DNA from: Stutzerimonas stutzeri
GTDB taxonomy: Bacteria; Pseudomonadota; Gammaproteobacteria; Pseudomonadales; Pseudomonadaceae
Reading direction: 5' to 3'
Assembly: GCA_002339675.1 (NCBI GenBank)
Contig: DDKB01000025.1
Coordinates: forward strand, 1 to 64,000
DNA: 64,000 bases
Numbering within the stretch: position 1 is the stretch's first letter; each line of letters starts with the position of its first letter. The translations under genes and the position numbers were made by a program. Under the pieces are notes generated by a model, which did no database searches, was not told the DNA's origin, and saw nothing but the letters and a program-made list of their open reading frames with translations. Shown here one piece after another: positions 1 to 8,100 of this stretch.

Positions 1-45
1 AAACCTATTTCAGGACTAGACACGCTCGAAATACCCGCTTCGCTA

Positions 46-1014
46 TCAGAACACCGATTCAGGCTGGGACTGATCGGCCAGCGCCTGCCCCTGCTCGGCA
101 ATCTGGATCGGCAACCCGTCTTCACCGGCGATGATCTCGCGGATCATCTCCCAGTCCAGCTGCAACACACCAGCCGCCTCGTCACGCTTGAGCAGGGTGT
201 TGACCACCACAGCGTGCTTGTCCATCAGCGTCATGTGCTTGTCCTCATCCTGCAATGGCGCGTGCGCTTCGAGGTAGATCTTGCCCTGGCTGACGCCGAA
301 CTTGTACGGCTCGTCGATGATCCGCACCGGCGTGCCGACCTTGACCATACCGGCCAACTCAAGGACGTTCGGGTTGAGCATGCGGAAACAGCCGTGACTG
401 ACGCGCATGCCGATGCCGAACTTCTTGTTCGAACCGTGGATGAGATAGCCCGGCAGGGCCAGGTTCATTTTGTATGGACCGAGCGGATTGTCCGGTCCCG
501 GCGGGACCACCTTCGGCAACGGGTCGCCATCGGCAGCGTGTTCCTCGCGGATCGACTGCGGCGGATACCAGGCGGGATTGCTGGTCATCGCCGAGATCCG
601 CGTCATCCCGACTGGCGACCCCCAGCCTTCGCGACCGATACCCAGCGGGAAGGTATGCACCACGTTCTCGCCCTTGGGGTAGTAATACAGCCGGTACTCG
701 GGAAGATTGATGACGATACCTTCACGCGGGCCCGGCGGCAGGATGTAACGGGTGGGCAGGATGATGTCGGTGCCTTCCCCGGGCAGCCAGGGGTCAACGC
801 CCGGATTAGCCGCAACAAGCTCCAGATAGCCCAGATCGTTCGCCTCACCCAGTGCGGCGAAGGTGTCCTCGTAGCGGGCCTTGATCACCTGGATCTGGCC
901 AACCACATCCTCGCCTTCGGGCGGCATCGGCAATTCGAGAGCCGAGGACTGCCCGGCCACCAGCCAGGCAGCGAGTGACAAACAGGAGGCGACTGCAGAC
1001 GCACGCGAGAGCAT
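46..1014 (-). CDS. L,D-transpeptidase, ErfK/YbiS family, exported
   Basis: A 322-residue exported enzyme that should form meso-DAP crosslinks in peptidoglycan or attach a lipoprotein to it. Residues 1-26 form a signal peptide. Residues 48-92 look like a LysM-type wall-binding segment. The YkuD catalytic domain follows, with His193 in LIHGS and the nucleophile Cys209 in the SHGCFR motif. AAGGA precedes the ATG at a suitable distance. As I recall, the P. aeruginosa homologue sits beside the Braun-like lipoprotein gene oprI, which would lie just left of this window. tesA and a small gene lie upstream in the same direction, with 67 bp separating this gene from the small one. The crosslinking versus lipoprotein-anchoring role cannot be decided from sequence. 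Confidence 0.93.
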   Translation of the reverse strand: MLSRASAVASCLSLAAWLVAGQSSALELPMPPEGEDVVGQIQVIKARYEDTFAALGEANDLGYLELVAANPGVDPWLPGEGTDIILPTRYILPPGPREGIVINLPEYRLYYYPKGENVVHTFPLGIGREGWGSPVGMTRISAMTSNPAWYPPQSIREEHAADGDPLPKVVPPGPDNPLGPYKMNLALPGYLIHGSNKKFGIGMRVSHGCFRMLNPNVLELAGMVKVGTPVRIIDEPYKFGVSQGKIYLEAHAPLQDEDKHMTLMDKHAVVVNTLLKRDEAAGVLQLDWEMIREIIAGEDGLPIQIAEQGQALADQSQPESVF

Positions 1015-1081
1015 TCAGGGTTCCTTGGAGATAAGAGAGGCAATGCCGAAGATTGTACTCGAAGCCGCTCCGGACGCCGAG

Positions 1082-1363
1082 CTACCAGGCGCTGGCGGCA
1101 GACGGAAGGCCCTTGCGCTGCGCACTCAGCACATCCCGACAGGCCGAGCAGAGCTGGCGATCCTTCAGCACCGCACGCTCCATGTCACGCCAGCGCGGGC
1201 GCGCCGGCAGGAAGCCGCCACACAGCGTGCGGTCGACACGCCCGTTCAGCTCGAGCTGGCGCAGCGTTAGATGCAGGCGGTTTTCGCGGCAAGCAAACAA
1301 GTCGTATTGCTCGTCCGGCACGATGAGTCGATAGGCAAAGAGAGTCCAGGCAGGGCGCGACAT
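1082..1363 (-). CDS. small conserved-looking cysteine-containing protein, unknown function
   Basis: A 93-residue protein with no signal peptide or membrane segment. The start was placed at the ATG preceded by GGAG seven bases upstream; an upstream extension of 16 residues is possible but poorer. Four cysteines are visible, two in an LCSAC (CxxC) arrangement near residue 73, so metal binding is conceivable. The sequence is otherwise rich in Arg and Leu. It lies between tesA and the L,D-transpeptidase in the same orientation (44 and 67 bp gaps), a position where Pseudomonas genomes carry a small uncharacterised gene. I do not recognise a family. Confidence 0.7.
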   Translation of the reverse strand: MSRPAWTLFAYRLIVPDEQYDLFACRENRLHLTLRQLELNGRVDRTLCGGFLPARPRWRDMERAVLKDRQLCSACRDVLSAQRKGLPSAASAW

Positions 1364-1407
1364 CTGAGGCTCCGTTTCGAGGGCGCGACAGTAGCGGCGC
1401 ACACGCT

Positions 1408-2013
1408 TCAAAGCAAGGGCTCGAGCGCCGGCCAGACGTTATCCAGCAGGCGCTCCTGCGCGCCGGCAGCAGGATGAACGCCGTCGGCCTGCATCATTCC
1501 CTCGACGCCGCCGACGCCGTCGAGAAAGAACGGCACATAGGGCGTCTCCGCCTGCTCAGCGACAGCGTCGAACGCACCGGCGAACGCCGTGGTGTAGCGC
1601 ACCCCGAGATTCGGCGGCAGGCGCATGCCCAACAGCAGTACCCTCGCCCCCGCCTCGCGGGACCGCTCGACCAGCGCCATCAGATTCTGCTGCAACTGGG
1701 CCGGCGGCTGCCCGCGCAGCCCATCGTTCCCGCCGAGCTCGAGGATCACCACGTCTGGCCGATGCTCGGCAAGCAGGGCCGGCAATCTGGCCAGGCCGCC
1801 GGCGCTGGTGTCGCCCGTGATCGAAGCGTTCACCACCCGATAGTCCGAAGCATGTGTATCAAGGCGTTGCTGCAGCCTGTGCACCCAGCCCTGACTGGTT
1901 TCCAGCCCGAAAGCGGCGCTGATACTATCGCCGAGTACCAGCACCGTGCCCGCCCAGGCACCCTGGGCCCAGCAGACCAGCAGCAGGGCCGCATATTTCC
2001 GCCAACTTCGCAT
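1408..2013 (-). CDS. tesA: TesA: periplasmic multifunctional thioesterase I / lysophospholipase
   Basis: SGNH hydrolase of 201 residues that cleaves acyl-CoA thioesters and lysophospholipids in the periplasm. A signal peptide ends near residue 21 (AWA). The catalytic Ser30 is in GDSIS, Asn96 in GGND, and Asp177/His180 in DGVHP, all in family order. VNASITGDTS and ELGGNDGLRG match E. coli TesA closely. The ATG at 2013 is preceded by GGAG eight bases away; the reading frame stays open for 128 further codons into the divergent gene, but that part is shadow. It faces the ABC transporter gene with 10 bp between start codons, the same head-to-head arrangement as E. coli tesA and ybbA. Confidence 0.95.
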   Translation of the reverse strand: MRSWRKYAALLLVCWAQGAWAGTVLVLGDSISAAFGLETSQGWVHRLQQRLDTHASDYRVVNASITGDTSAGGLARLPALLAEHRPDVVILELGGNDGLRGQPPAQLQQNLMALVERSREAGARVLLLGMRLPPNLGVRYTTAFAGAFDAVAEQAETPYVPFFLDGVGGVEGMMQADGVHPAAGAQERLLDNVWPALEPLL

Positions 2014-2023
2014 CGGAATCTCC

Positions 2024-2710
2024 ATGAGCAGCAGCATTCTCTTCGCGCGGAACCTTAGCAAAGCGGTACCCAGCGCGGAAGGCGAGCTGGCGATACTTGA
2101 TGACGTGTCGCTCGATCTGGCCAAGGGCGAGAGCCTGGCCATCGTCGGCACGTCCGGGTCCGGCAAATCGACGTTGCTCGGCCTGCTCGCCGGCCTCGAC
2201 CTGCCAAGCTCGGGCGAAGTGTGCCTGGCCGGGCACTCGCTGGGCGCACTCGACGAAGACCAGCGTGCCCGCGTCCGAGCCGAGCACGTCGGCTTCGTGT
2301 TCCAGTCGTTCCAGCTGCTGGACAGCCTGAACGCCCTGGAAAACGTCATGCTGCCTCTCGAGCTGCACGGCCATTCTGACGCCCGAGCGCGGGCCACGCG
2401 GCTGCTCGAGCGAGTCGGCCTGAACGCACGCCTGCACCACTACCCGCGGCAGCTGTCGGGCGGCGAGCAGCAACGCGTCGCCGTGGCCCGCGCCTTCGCT
2501 GCCGAGCCGGCAGTGCTATTCGCTGACGAGCCGACCGGTAACCTGGACAGCCATACCGGCGCGACCATTACCGAGCTGCTATTCGAGCTGAACCAGGAGC
2601 GCGGCGCGACGCTGGTTCTCGTGACCCATGACGAACGCCTCGCGCAACGCTGCCAGCACCTGCTGCGGCTCGAAGGCGGCCGACAATTGCCCGCCGAGCC
2701 GCAGTTTTGA
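2024..2710 (+). CDS. ybbA: YbbA-type ABC exporter ATPase (LolD/MacB family)
   Basis: A 228-residue ATP-binding subunit. Walker A is GTSGSGKST (42-50), the Q-loop is in FVFQSF near 94, the signature LSGGEQQ spans 144-150, and Walker B with DEP is at 164-170. The ATG at 2024 gives the usual N-terminus; an in-frame extension back to 1946 would run through tesA and is rejected. It overlaps the permease gene by 4 bp (stop TGA inside TTGA), so the two form an exporter. The neighbouring thioesterase suggests a lipid-related or lysolipid substrate, as proposed for ybbAP-tesA elsewhere; the substrate is unproven. Confidence 0.93.
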   Translation: MSSSILFARNLSKAVPSAEGELAILDDVSLDLAKGESLAIVGTSGSGKSTLLGLLAGLDLPSSGEVCLAGHSLGALDEDQRARVRAEHVGFVFQSFQLLDSLNALENVMLPLELHGHSDARARATRLLERVGLNARLHHYPRQLSGGEQQRVAVARAFAAEPAVLFADEPTGNLDSHTGATITELLFELNQERGATLVLVTHDERLAQRCQHLLRLEGGRQLPAEPQF

Positions 2711-5208
2711 CCGGCGTCCCCCTTCGCCGTCTGGCCAGCCTGGCGTTGCGCCAGCTCTGGCGTGATGCGCGCGCGGGCGAGCTGCGCGTACTGTTCGGCG
2801 CGCTGGTCATCGCGGTAGCCGCCAGCACAGCCATCGGCTATTTCGCCGCGCGCCTGAGCGATGCGATGACGCAGCGCGCCACCGAATTTCTCGGCGCCGA
2901 CCTGGTACTCAGCGGCACCGCGCCCGCCGCGCCCGAGCAGCTCGCCGCCGGCGACCGGCTGTCGCTCGATCATGTACGGGTGGTGGAGTTCTCCAGCGTC
3001 ATCGCCACCGATGACAATCTTCAGCTGACCAGTGTGAAGGCCGCAGGTGATGGCTATCCGCTGCGCGGCGAATTACGTAGCGCAGCGGCGCCCTATCAGC
3101 CGGAAACCCCTGGCGGCGCGCCTCGCCCCGGCGAGGTATGGGCCGAAGCGAGGTTGTTCGCCGCGCTCGACCTGGCCATCGGCGACAAAATCGAGGTCGG
3201 CGAGCGCTCATTGAAACTGACCCGGGTCCTGACCTACGAGCCGGATCGCGCAGGCGACTTCTACAGCCTGACCCCCCACGTGCTGATGCACCTCGATGAT
3301 CTGGCCGCGACGGGCGTGGTCCAGCCCGGCAGCCGGGTGCGCTACCGCGAACTCTGGCGCGGTCCGAACGATCTGTTGCAGGCCTATGCGGCCGACATCG
3401 AGCCTTCGCTGCAAGCCCACCAGCGCATCGAGACGGCCAAGGACAGCAACCGGCAAATCGGCGGCGCTCTGGGCCGTGCGGAGCGTTACCTGAACCTCGC
3501 CAGCCTGGCCGCCGTGCTGCTGGCTGGCGTCGCGGTGGCGCTGTCCGCAGCACGGTTCGCCGCCCGCCGCTTCGACGCCAGCGCGCTGCTGCGCTGCCTA
3601 GGCCTATCGCGCGGCGAAGCCCTGCTGCTGTATGCCCTGCAACTCGGCTACCTCGGCGTGCTGGCCAGCGTGATCGGCGCCTTCACCGGCTGGGCAGCGC
3701 AGCACGGCCTGTTCTACCTGCTGCGCGGCCTGATCGTCAGCGAAGTGCCCACCGCCACGCTTGCTCCCGCGCTTGCGGGGATCGGCACCGGCCTGGTGGC
3801 CCTCGCCGGCTTCGCCCTGCCGCCCCTGGCCGCGCTGGGCCGTGTACCGCCGCTCAGGGTACTGCGCCGCGACATGCTGCCGGTGGCGCCAAGCGCCTGG
3901 CTGGTCTATGGCGCCGCCGTGGTCTCGCTCGGCCTGATCATGTGGCGCCTCAGCCTGGCCCTGAAGATCACCCTCGCACTGCTCGGCGGTGGCCTGCTCG
4001 CCAGCGTGCTGCTCGGCGGCCTGCTGGTGCTGGCGCTGCGCGGGGTGCGCAGGCTGCTTGCGGATGCATCGCTACCCTGGCGACTGGGCCTCGGCCAGCT
4101 ACTGCGTCATCCATTGGCCGCAGCCGGCCAGGCGCTGGCCTTTGGTCTGATCCTGCTGGCCATGGCGCTGATTGGCTTGCTCCGCGGGGAACTGCTGGAC
4201 ACCTGGCGCGACCAGTTGCCCGCCGATGCACCCAATCACTTCGTGCTCAACATCCTGCCAGCCGATCGCGACGCCTTTGCCGCAGAGGTCGGACGCATTT
4301 CCGACCACACCGCGCCCCTGTACCCGGTAGTGCCGGGCAGGCTGACCGCGATCAACGGCGAGCCGGTGCGCCAGCAGGTCAGCAAGGACAGCCAGGGCGA
4401 GCGGGCGACCCGGCGCGACCTCAGCCTGACCTGGGCGAGCGAGCTGCCGCCGGACAACCGGCTCAGCGCCGGGCAGTGGTGGTCAGGGAGCAGCGGTGAG
4501 CGACCGGGCGTATCGGTCGAGGCCAAACTCGCCGACAGCCTGCAGATCACGGTCGGCGACCGCCTGGGCTTCACGGTCGGCGGCATCGTGCGTGAGGTCC
4601 AGGTGACCAGCCTGCGGGAGGTGAACTGGGACAGCTTCCAGCCGAACTTCTACATGATCTTCGAGCCGGGAACCCTGCAGGACGTACCCGCCACCTACAT
4701 GACCAGCTTCCACCTGCCGGCGGGCAAGGACCGCGAACTGGTGCAGCTGGCACGCGCCTTTCCCGCGGCGACCATCTTGCAGGTCGACGCCCTGCTCGGT
4801 CAGCTGCGCAGCATCCTGGCCCAGGTCTCACTGGCGGTCGAGTACGTGTTGATCTTCGTCCTGGCGGCCGGCCTGGCGGTGCTCTTCGCCGGGCTGCAGG
4901 CCACTCTGGACGAGCGCATCCACCAGGGCGCCTTGCTGCGTGCGCTGGGAGCCGAACGACGTTTACTGCTGCGGGCGCGTCGCACCGAGTTCGGTGTGCT
5001 GGGCGCGGCCAGCGGCGTGCTCGCCGCGCTCGGCTGCGAACTGGTCAGCGCGCTGCTCTATCATTTTGTGTTCGACCTGCGCTGGCATCCGCACCCCTGG
5101 CTGCTGATCCTGCCGGTGGCCGGCGCCGCGCTGGTTGGCGGCGCAGGCCTGCTGGGCACGCGCCGGGCACTCACCGCGAGCCCACTCACCATCCTGCGTG
5201 AAAACTGA
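2707..5208 (+). CDS. ybbP: YbbP-type ABC exporter permease, two FtsX domains
   Basis: An 833-residue membrane protein starting at a TTG that overlaps the ATPase stop codon, implying translational coupling. Membrane segments group near residues 29-46, 259-500 and 710-825, separated by large periplasmic regions, the layout of MacB/LolE-like permeases with duplicated FtsX cores. The last segment has the LRALGAERRLLLRAR coupling-helix pattern that contacts the ATPase. Length and order match YbbP. With YbbA it probably moves lipophilic molecules from the inner membrane, but no substrate can be read from the sequence. Confidence 0.9.
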   Translation: MTGVPLRRLASLALRQLWRDARAGELRVLFGALVIAVAASTAIGYFAARLSDAMTQRATEFLGADLVLSGTAPAAPEQLAAGDRLSLDHVRVVEFSSVIATDDNLQLTSVKAAGDGYPLRGELRSAAAPYQPETPGGAPRPGEVWAEARLFAALDLAIGDKIEVGERSLKLTRVLTYEPDRAGDFYSLTPHVLMHLDDLAATGVVQPGSRVRYRELWRGPNDLLQAYAADIEPSLQAHQRIETAKDSNRQIGGALGRAERYLNLASLAAVLLAGVAVALSAARFAARRFDASALLRCLGLSRGEALLLYALQLGYLGVLASVIGAFTGWAAQHGLFYLLRGLIVSEVPTATLAPALAGIGTGLVALAGFALPPLAALGRVPPLRVLRRDMLPVAPSAWLVYGAAVVSLGLIMWRLSLALKITLALLGGGLLASVLLGGLLVLALRGVRRLLADASLPWRLGLGQLLRHPLAAAGQALAFGLILLAMALIGLLRGELLDTWRDQLPADAPNHFVLNILPADRDAFAAEVGRISDHTAPLYPVVPGRLTAINGEPVRQQVSKDSQGERATRRDLSLTWASELPPDNRLSAGQWWSGSSGERPGVSVEAKLADSLQITVGDRLGFTVGGIVREVQVTSLREVNWDSFQPNFYMIFEPGTLQDVPATYMTSFHLPAGKDRELVQLARAFPAATILQVDALLGQLRSILAQVSLAVEYVLIFVLAAGLAVLFAGLQATLDERIHQGALLRALGAERRLLLRARRTEFGVLGAASGVLAALGCELVSALLYHFVFDLRWHPHPWLLILPVAGAALVGGAGLLGTRRALTASPLTILREN

Positions 5209-5267
5209 CCCTGCAGTGCCGCGCCTACGCCCTAGAATGTGCATTTCCCTGCCAGACGGATGACTTC

Positions 5268-5765
5268 ATGAGCCGATACCGCCCACCCCGCCCTGCCGGC
5301 ACGCCCCTGATCACCCCGGAGGGCGAAGCGCGTCTGCGCGCCGAACTGCACGAGCTGTGGCACGTGCGCCGCCCGCAGGTCACCCAGTCGGTGAGCGAGG
5401 CGGCGGCACAGGGCGATCGGTCAGAGAACGCCGAGTACACCTACGGCAAGAAAATGCTCCGCGAGATCGACAGCCGGGTTCGCTTCCTGACCAAGCGTCT
5501 GGAAAAACTGAAGGTCGTCGACACCCGTCCCAGCGACCCGGGCAAGGTGTACTTCGGGGCCTGGGTCACGATCGAGGACGAGGACGGCGAGTCGGCGCGC
5601 TACCGCATTGTCGGGCCTGACGAACTGGACCTGCGGCAGGGCCTGATCAGCATCGACTCGCCGCTGGCGCGGGCGTTGGTGGGCAAGCCGCTGGACGCGG
5701 AAGTCCAGGTCAGCACCCCGACGGGCAATCGCCTGTACTACGTCGTGGCTATCGACTACCCATGA
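5268..5765 (+). CDS. greB: GreB transcript cleavage factor
   Basis: A 165-residue transcription elongation factor that enters the RNA polymerase secondary channel and stimulates cleavage of backtracked RNA. The N-terminal coiled coil carries QGDRSENAEYTYGKK, whose acidic tip (Asp, Glu) coordinates the catalytic Mg in Gre factors, and YTYGKK is the GreB rather than GreA version. The C-terminal FKBP-like domain begins near residue 85. It lies 59 bp after the permease gene in the same direction. An arginine/proline-rich N-terminus (MSRYRPPRPAG) is typical of pseudomonad GreB. Confidence 0.95.
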   Translation: MSRYRPPRPAGTPLITPEGEARLRAELHELWHVRRPQVTQSVSEAAAQGDRSENAEYTYGKKMLREIDSRVRFLTKRLEKLKVVDTRPSDPGKVYFGAWVTIEDEDGESARYRIVGPDELDLRQGLISIDSPLARALVGKPLDAEVQVSTPTGNRLYYVVAIDYP

Positions 5766-6074
5766 CCCGGCGGTTTTTATCCGACCGTATAGTCGGTAAA
5801 TTCGCCAATCACGCCGACATAATGCCGCTATAACCCTAACATTCCCCGCGAACATCACCATCCTACCCACTTCACGTTCCGCCAGGTAACAGAGTCGCCT
5901 GCACCGTCATCCAGACCGCGAACGGGCCGTCACGCTGATGCGCGACGGCAGAGCGGTGCAGCGCAAAACTGGCCGCGGCTGGCACGATATCTGCCCCTCT
6001 CATGCCTGCAGTACGCGCAACGCGCGGTGAACGGCGAAGGATTGCCTCCCGATTCACCTCTGACGAGTGCACCC
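5766..6074 (+). other. greB-lipA intergenic region with lipase control elements
   Basis: This 309-bp gap has no credible coding sequence. An inverted repeat CCGAC/GTCGG with a 6-bp centre lies at 5781-5796. A sigma-54-type promoter is at 5980-5995, about 190 bp downstream of the repeat, a normal distance for an enhancer. No clear greB terminator with a T-tract was found. The remainder shows nothing recognisable. Confidence 0.6.
5980..5995 (+). promoter_or_regulatory. sigma-54 (RpoN) promoter of lipA
   Basis: TGGCACG, 4 bp, then CTGCC matches the -24/-12 consensus TGGCACG-N4-TTGCW at all positions except two in the -12 box, and keeps the invariant GG and GC ten bases apart. The predicted start is near 6006, about 70 bases before lipA. 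In P. aeruginosa the lipase gene is known to depend on RpoN with CbrAB/LipR, so the element fits its gene. Confidence 0.75.
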
Positions 6075-7022
6075 ATGAACAAGAAAAAAAACAAGATGCT
6101 GATTGCGCTGTGCCTGGGCTCGGCGATGACCCTCTCCGGGCCAAGCTTCGCCGGGCTGTTCGGCTCCAGCGGCTATACGCAGACGCGCTACCCCATCGTG
6201 CTAACCCACGGCATGCTCGGTTTCGACCGCATGCTTGGCGTCGACTACTGGTACGGCGTGCCCCAGGCCCTGCGTCGGGACGGCGCCCAGGTCTACGTGA
6301 CCGAGGTCAGCCAGTTGAATACCTCCGAACTGCGCGGCGAGGAACTGCTGCAGCAGGTCGAGGAGATCGTCGCCATTAGCGGCCGGCACAAGGTCAACCT
6401 CATCGGCCACAGTCACGGCGGCCCGACGGTGCGCTACGTGGCAGCAGTGCGCCCGGATCTGGTCGCTTCGGTCACCAGTGTCGGCGCACCCCACAAGGGC
6501 TCGGCAGTGGCCGACCTGATCCGCAACATCCCCGAAGGGTCGGCCGGCGAAGCGGTGGTCGCCGGGCTGGTCAACGGCCTCGGCGCGCTGATCAACTTCC
6601 TGTCCAACAGCTCGAGCACCAGCCCGCAGGATGCGCTCGGCACCCTGGAATCGCTCAACAGCGAAGGCGCCGCGCGTTTCAACGCCCGTTATCCCCAGGG
6701 CATCCCGACCTCCGCCTGCGGCGAAGGCGCCTATCAGGTCAACGGCGTGCGCTACTACTCCTGGGGCGGCACCAGCCCGCTGACCAACCCGCTGGATGTC
6801 AGCGACGCCATGCTCGGCGCCGGCTCCCTGGCTTTCAGCGAGGCCAACGACGGCCTGGTGGGACGTTGCAGCTCGCACCTGGGCATGGTCATTCGCGACA
6901 ACTACCGAATGAACCACCTGGACGAAGTCAACCAGGTGTTCGGCCTGACCAGCCTGTTCGAAACCGATCCGCTGACCGTCTACCGCCAGCACGCCAACCG
7001 CTTGAAGAACGCGGGCCTCTGA
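6075..7022 (+). CDS. lipA: LipA: secreted triacylglycerol lipase, family I.1
   Basis: A 315-residue extracellular lipase. The Lys-rich signal peptide ends around residue 26 (SFAG), so it is exported by Sec and then by type II secretion. The nucleophile Ser113 is in GHSHGG, with Asp259 and His281 22 residues apart as in P. aeruginosa LipA. Cys215 and Cys265 are placed for the conserved disulfide; Asp241 and Asp283 align with calcium ligands. The ATG at 6075 gives a proper signal peptide; an in-frame GTG at 6027 adds 16 unrelated residues and is rejected. The dedicated foldase gene follows 65 bp downstream. Expression is likely driven by the sigma-54 element upstream. Confidence 0.97.
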   Translation: MNKKKNKMLIALCLGSAMTLSGPSFAGLFGSSGYTQTRYPIVLTHGMLGFDRMLGVDYWYGVPQALRRDGAQVYVTEVSQLNTSELRGEELLQQVEEIVAISGRHKVNLIGHSHGGPTVRYVAAVRPDLVASVTSVGAPHKGSAVADLIRNIPEGSAGEAVVAGLVNGLGALINFLSNSSSTSPQDALGTLESLNSEGAARFNARYPQGIPTSACGEGAYQVNGVRYYSWGGTSPLTNPLDVSDAMLGAGSLAFSEANDGLVGRCSSHLGMVIRDNYRMNHLDEVNQVFGLTSLFETDPLTVYRQHANRLKNAGL

Positions 7023-7087
7023 AGCCCGGCCGGGGCCACGCGCCCCGGCTCCCCCTGATCCTGCTCATCCGTGAAAAGGCGTCCCGA

Positions 7088-8098
7088 ATGAAGACACTCG
7101 CTTTGCTATTCCTGCTCAGCCTGGGGCTAGGTCTGGCGCTGCAATGGCACCAGGCGCGGCCAGTCGCCGAGCCCCTGGCCGAGGGGCCTGCTGCCGCCAT
7201 ACCGGGCACCGCCACGCCGGCAAACACGCCGTCCCCTCGCCCGCCCGAGCCCGCCGGCCGCCCGGCAGCACTGGACCGCCTGCCCGCATCCTTTGCCGGC
7301 ACCCAGGTCGACGGCGTGCTGCACGCCGACACTGCGGGAGAGCTGATCATCGATGGGGACATTCGTCGCGTCTTCGACTATTTCCTCGCGGCGATCGGCG
7401 AGGAGCCGCTAGGGACCAGCGTTGCCCGTCTGCGCCGCTACATCGCCGCGCAGCTGCCCGCGCCCGCCGCGGATCAGGCCTCGCACCTGCTAAACCAGTA
7501 CCTGGAATACAAGCGACAGCTGCTCGCATTGGAGCAGCAGCATGGGCGCCGCGCCGATCTGGACGCCTTGCGCGCGCGCTTCGACGCGGTCCGGGGGCTG
7601 CGGACGCAGCTGTTCGACGCCGCCGCGTACCGGGCGTTCTTCGCTCTCGAAGAAGCTGCCGATCGTTTTACCCTGCAGCGCCTTGCGATCGCCCAGGACC
7701 CAGCGCTGGATCCCGCGGCGAGGGGCCAGGCGCTCGACCGCTTGCGCGCTGACCTGCCGGACGAGCTGAACGCCACCGTCGCTACCCAACTGCAGAACGA
7801 ACTGCGCGTCCGGACGCAGGCCCTGCAACGCCGCGGTGGCGACCCAGCGCAGCTGCGCCAACAGCTGGTGGGTAACGCCGCCACCGCTCGGCTGGAACAG
7901 CTCGACGCAGCGCGAGAGGACTGGCAGCACCGCGTGCGCGCTTACCGAAAGGAAAAGGCGCGCATCATCGACAGCCGGGGCCTCGGCGACACGGACAAGC
8001 GCGCCGCCATCGAGCAGCTGGCCGCCGCGCGCTTCGATGCGCGCGAGCGCTTGCGCCTGGATGCCGCCGAACGGCTGTTGGCGGCCGGCGACGACTGA
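7088..8098 (+). CDS. lif: Lif: lipase-specific foldase (lipase chaperone)
   Basis: A 336-residue steric chaperone anchored in the inner membrane by an N-terminal helix (residues 4-20), followed by a Pro/Ala-rich spacer to about residue 60. The folding domain has the family motif RxxFDY(F/C)L at residues 93-100 (RRVFDYFL); the rest is a long helical, Gln/Arg/Leu-rich region that wraps the lipase. It folds LipA in the periplasm before secretion. The ATG is preceded by AAGGCG. Its stop codon lies only 2 bp from the stop of the convergent transglycosylase gene. Confidence 0.95.
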   Translation: MKTLALLFLLSLGLGLALQWHQARPVAEPLAEGPAAAIPGTATPANTPSPRPPEPAGRPAALDRLPASFAGTQVDGVLHADTAGELIIDGDIRRVFDYFLAAIGEEPLGTSVARLRRYIAAQLPAPAADQASHLLNQYLEYKRQLLALEQQHGRRADLDALRARFDAVRGLRTQLFDAAAYRAFFALEEAADRFTLQRLAIAQDPALDPAARGQALDRLRADLPDELNATVATQLQNELRVRTQALQRRGGDPAQLRQQLVGNAATARLEQLDAAREDWQHRVRAYRKEKARIIDSRGLGDTDKRAAIEQLAAARFDARERLRLDAAERLLAAGDD

Positions 8099-8100
8099 GA

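Noticed and set aside
1946..2023. 26-codon N-terminal extension of the YbbA-type ATPase
   Set aside because: It lies inside tesA on the other strand, and the family N-terminus begins at 2024.
6027..6074. GTG start 48 bp upstream of lipA
   Set aside because: It would place 16 polar residues before the signal peptide; the ATG at 6075 fits known lipases.
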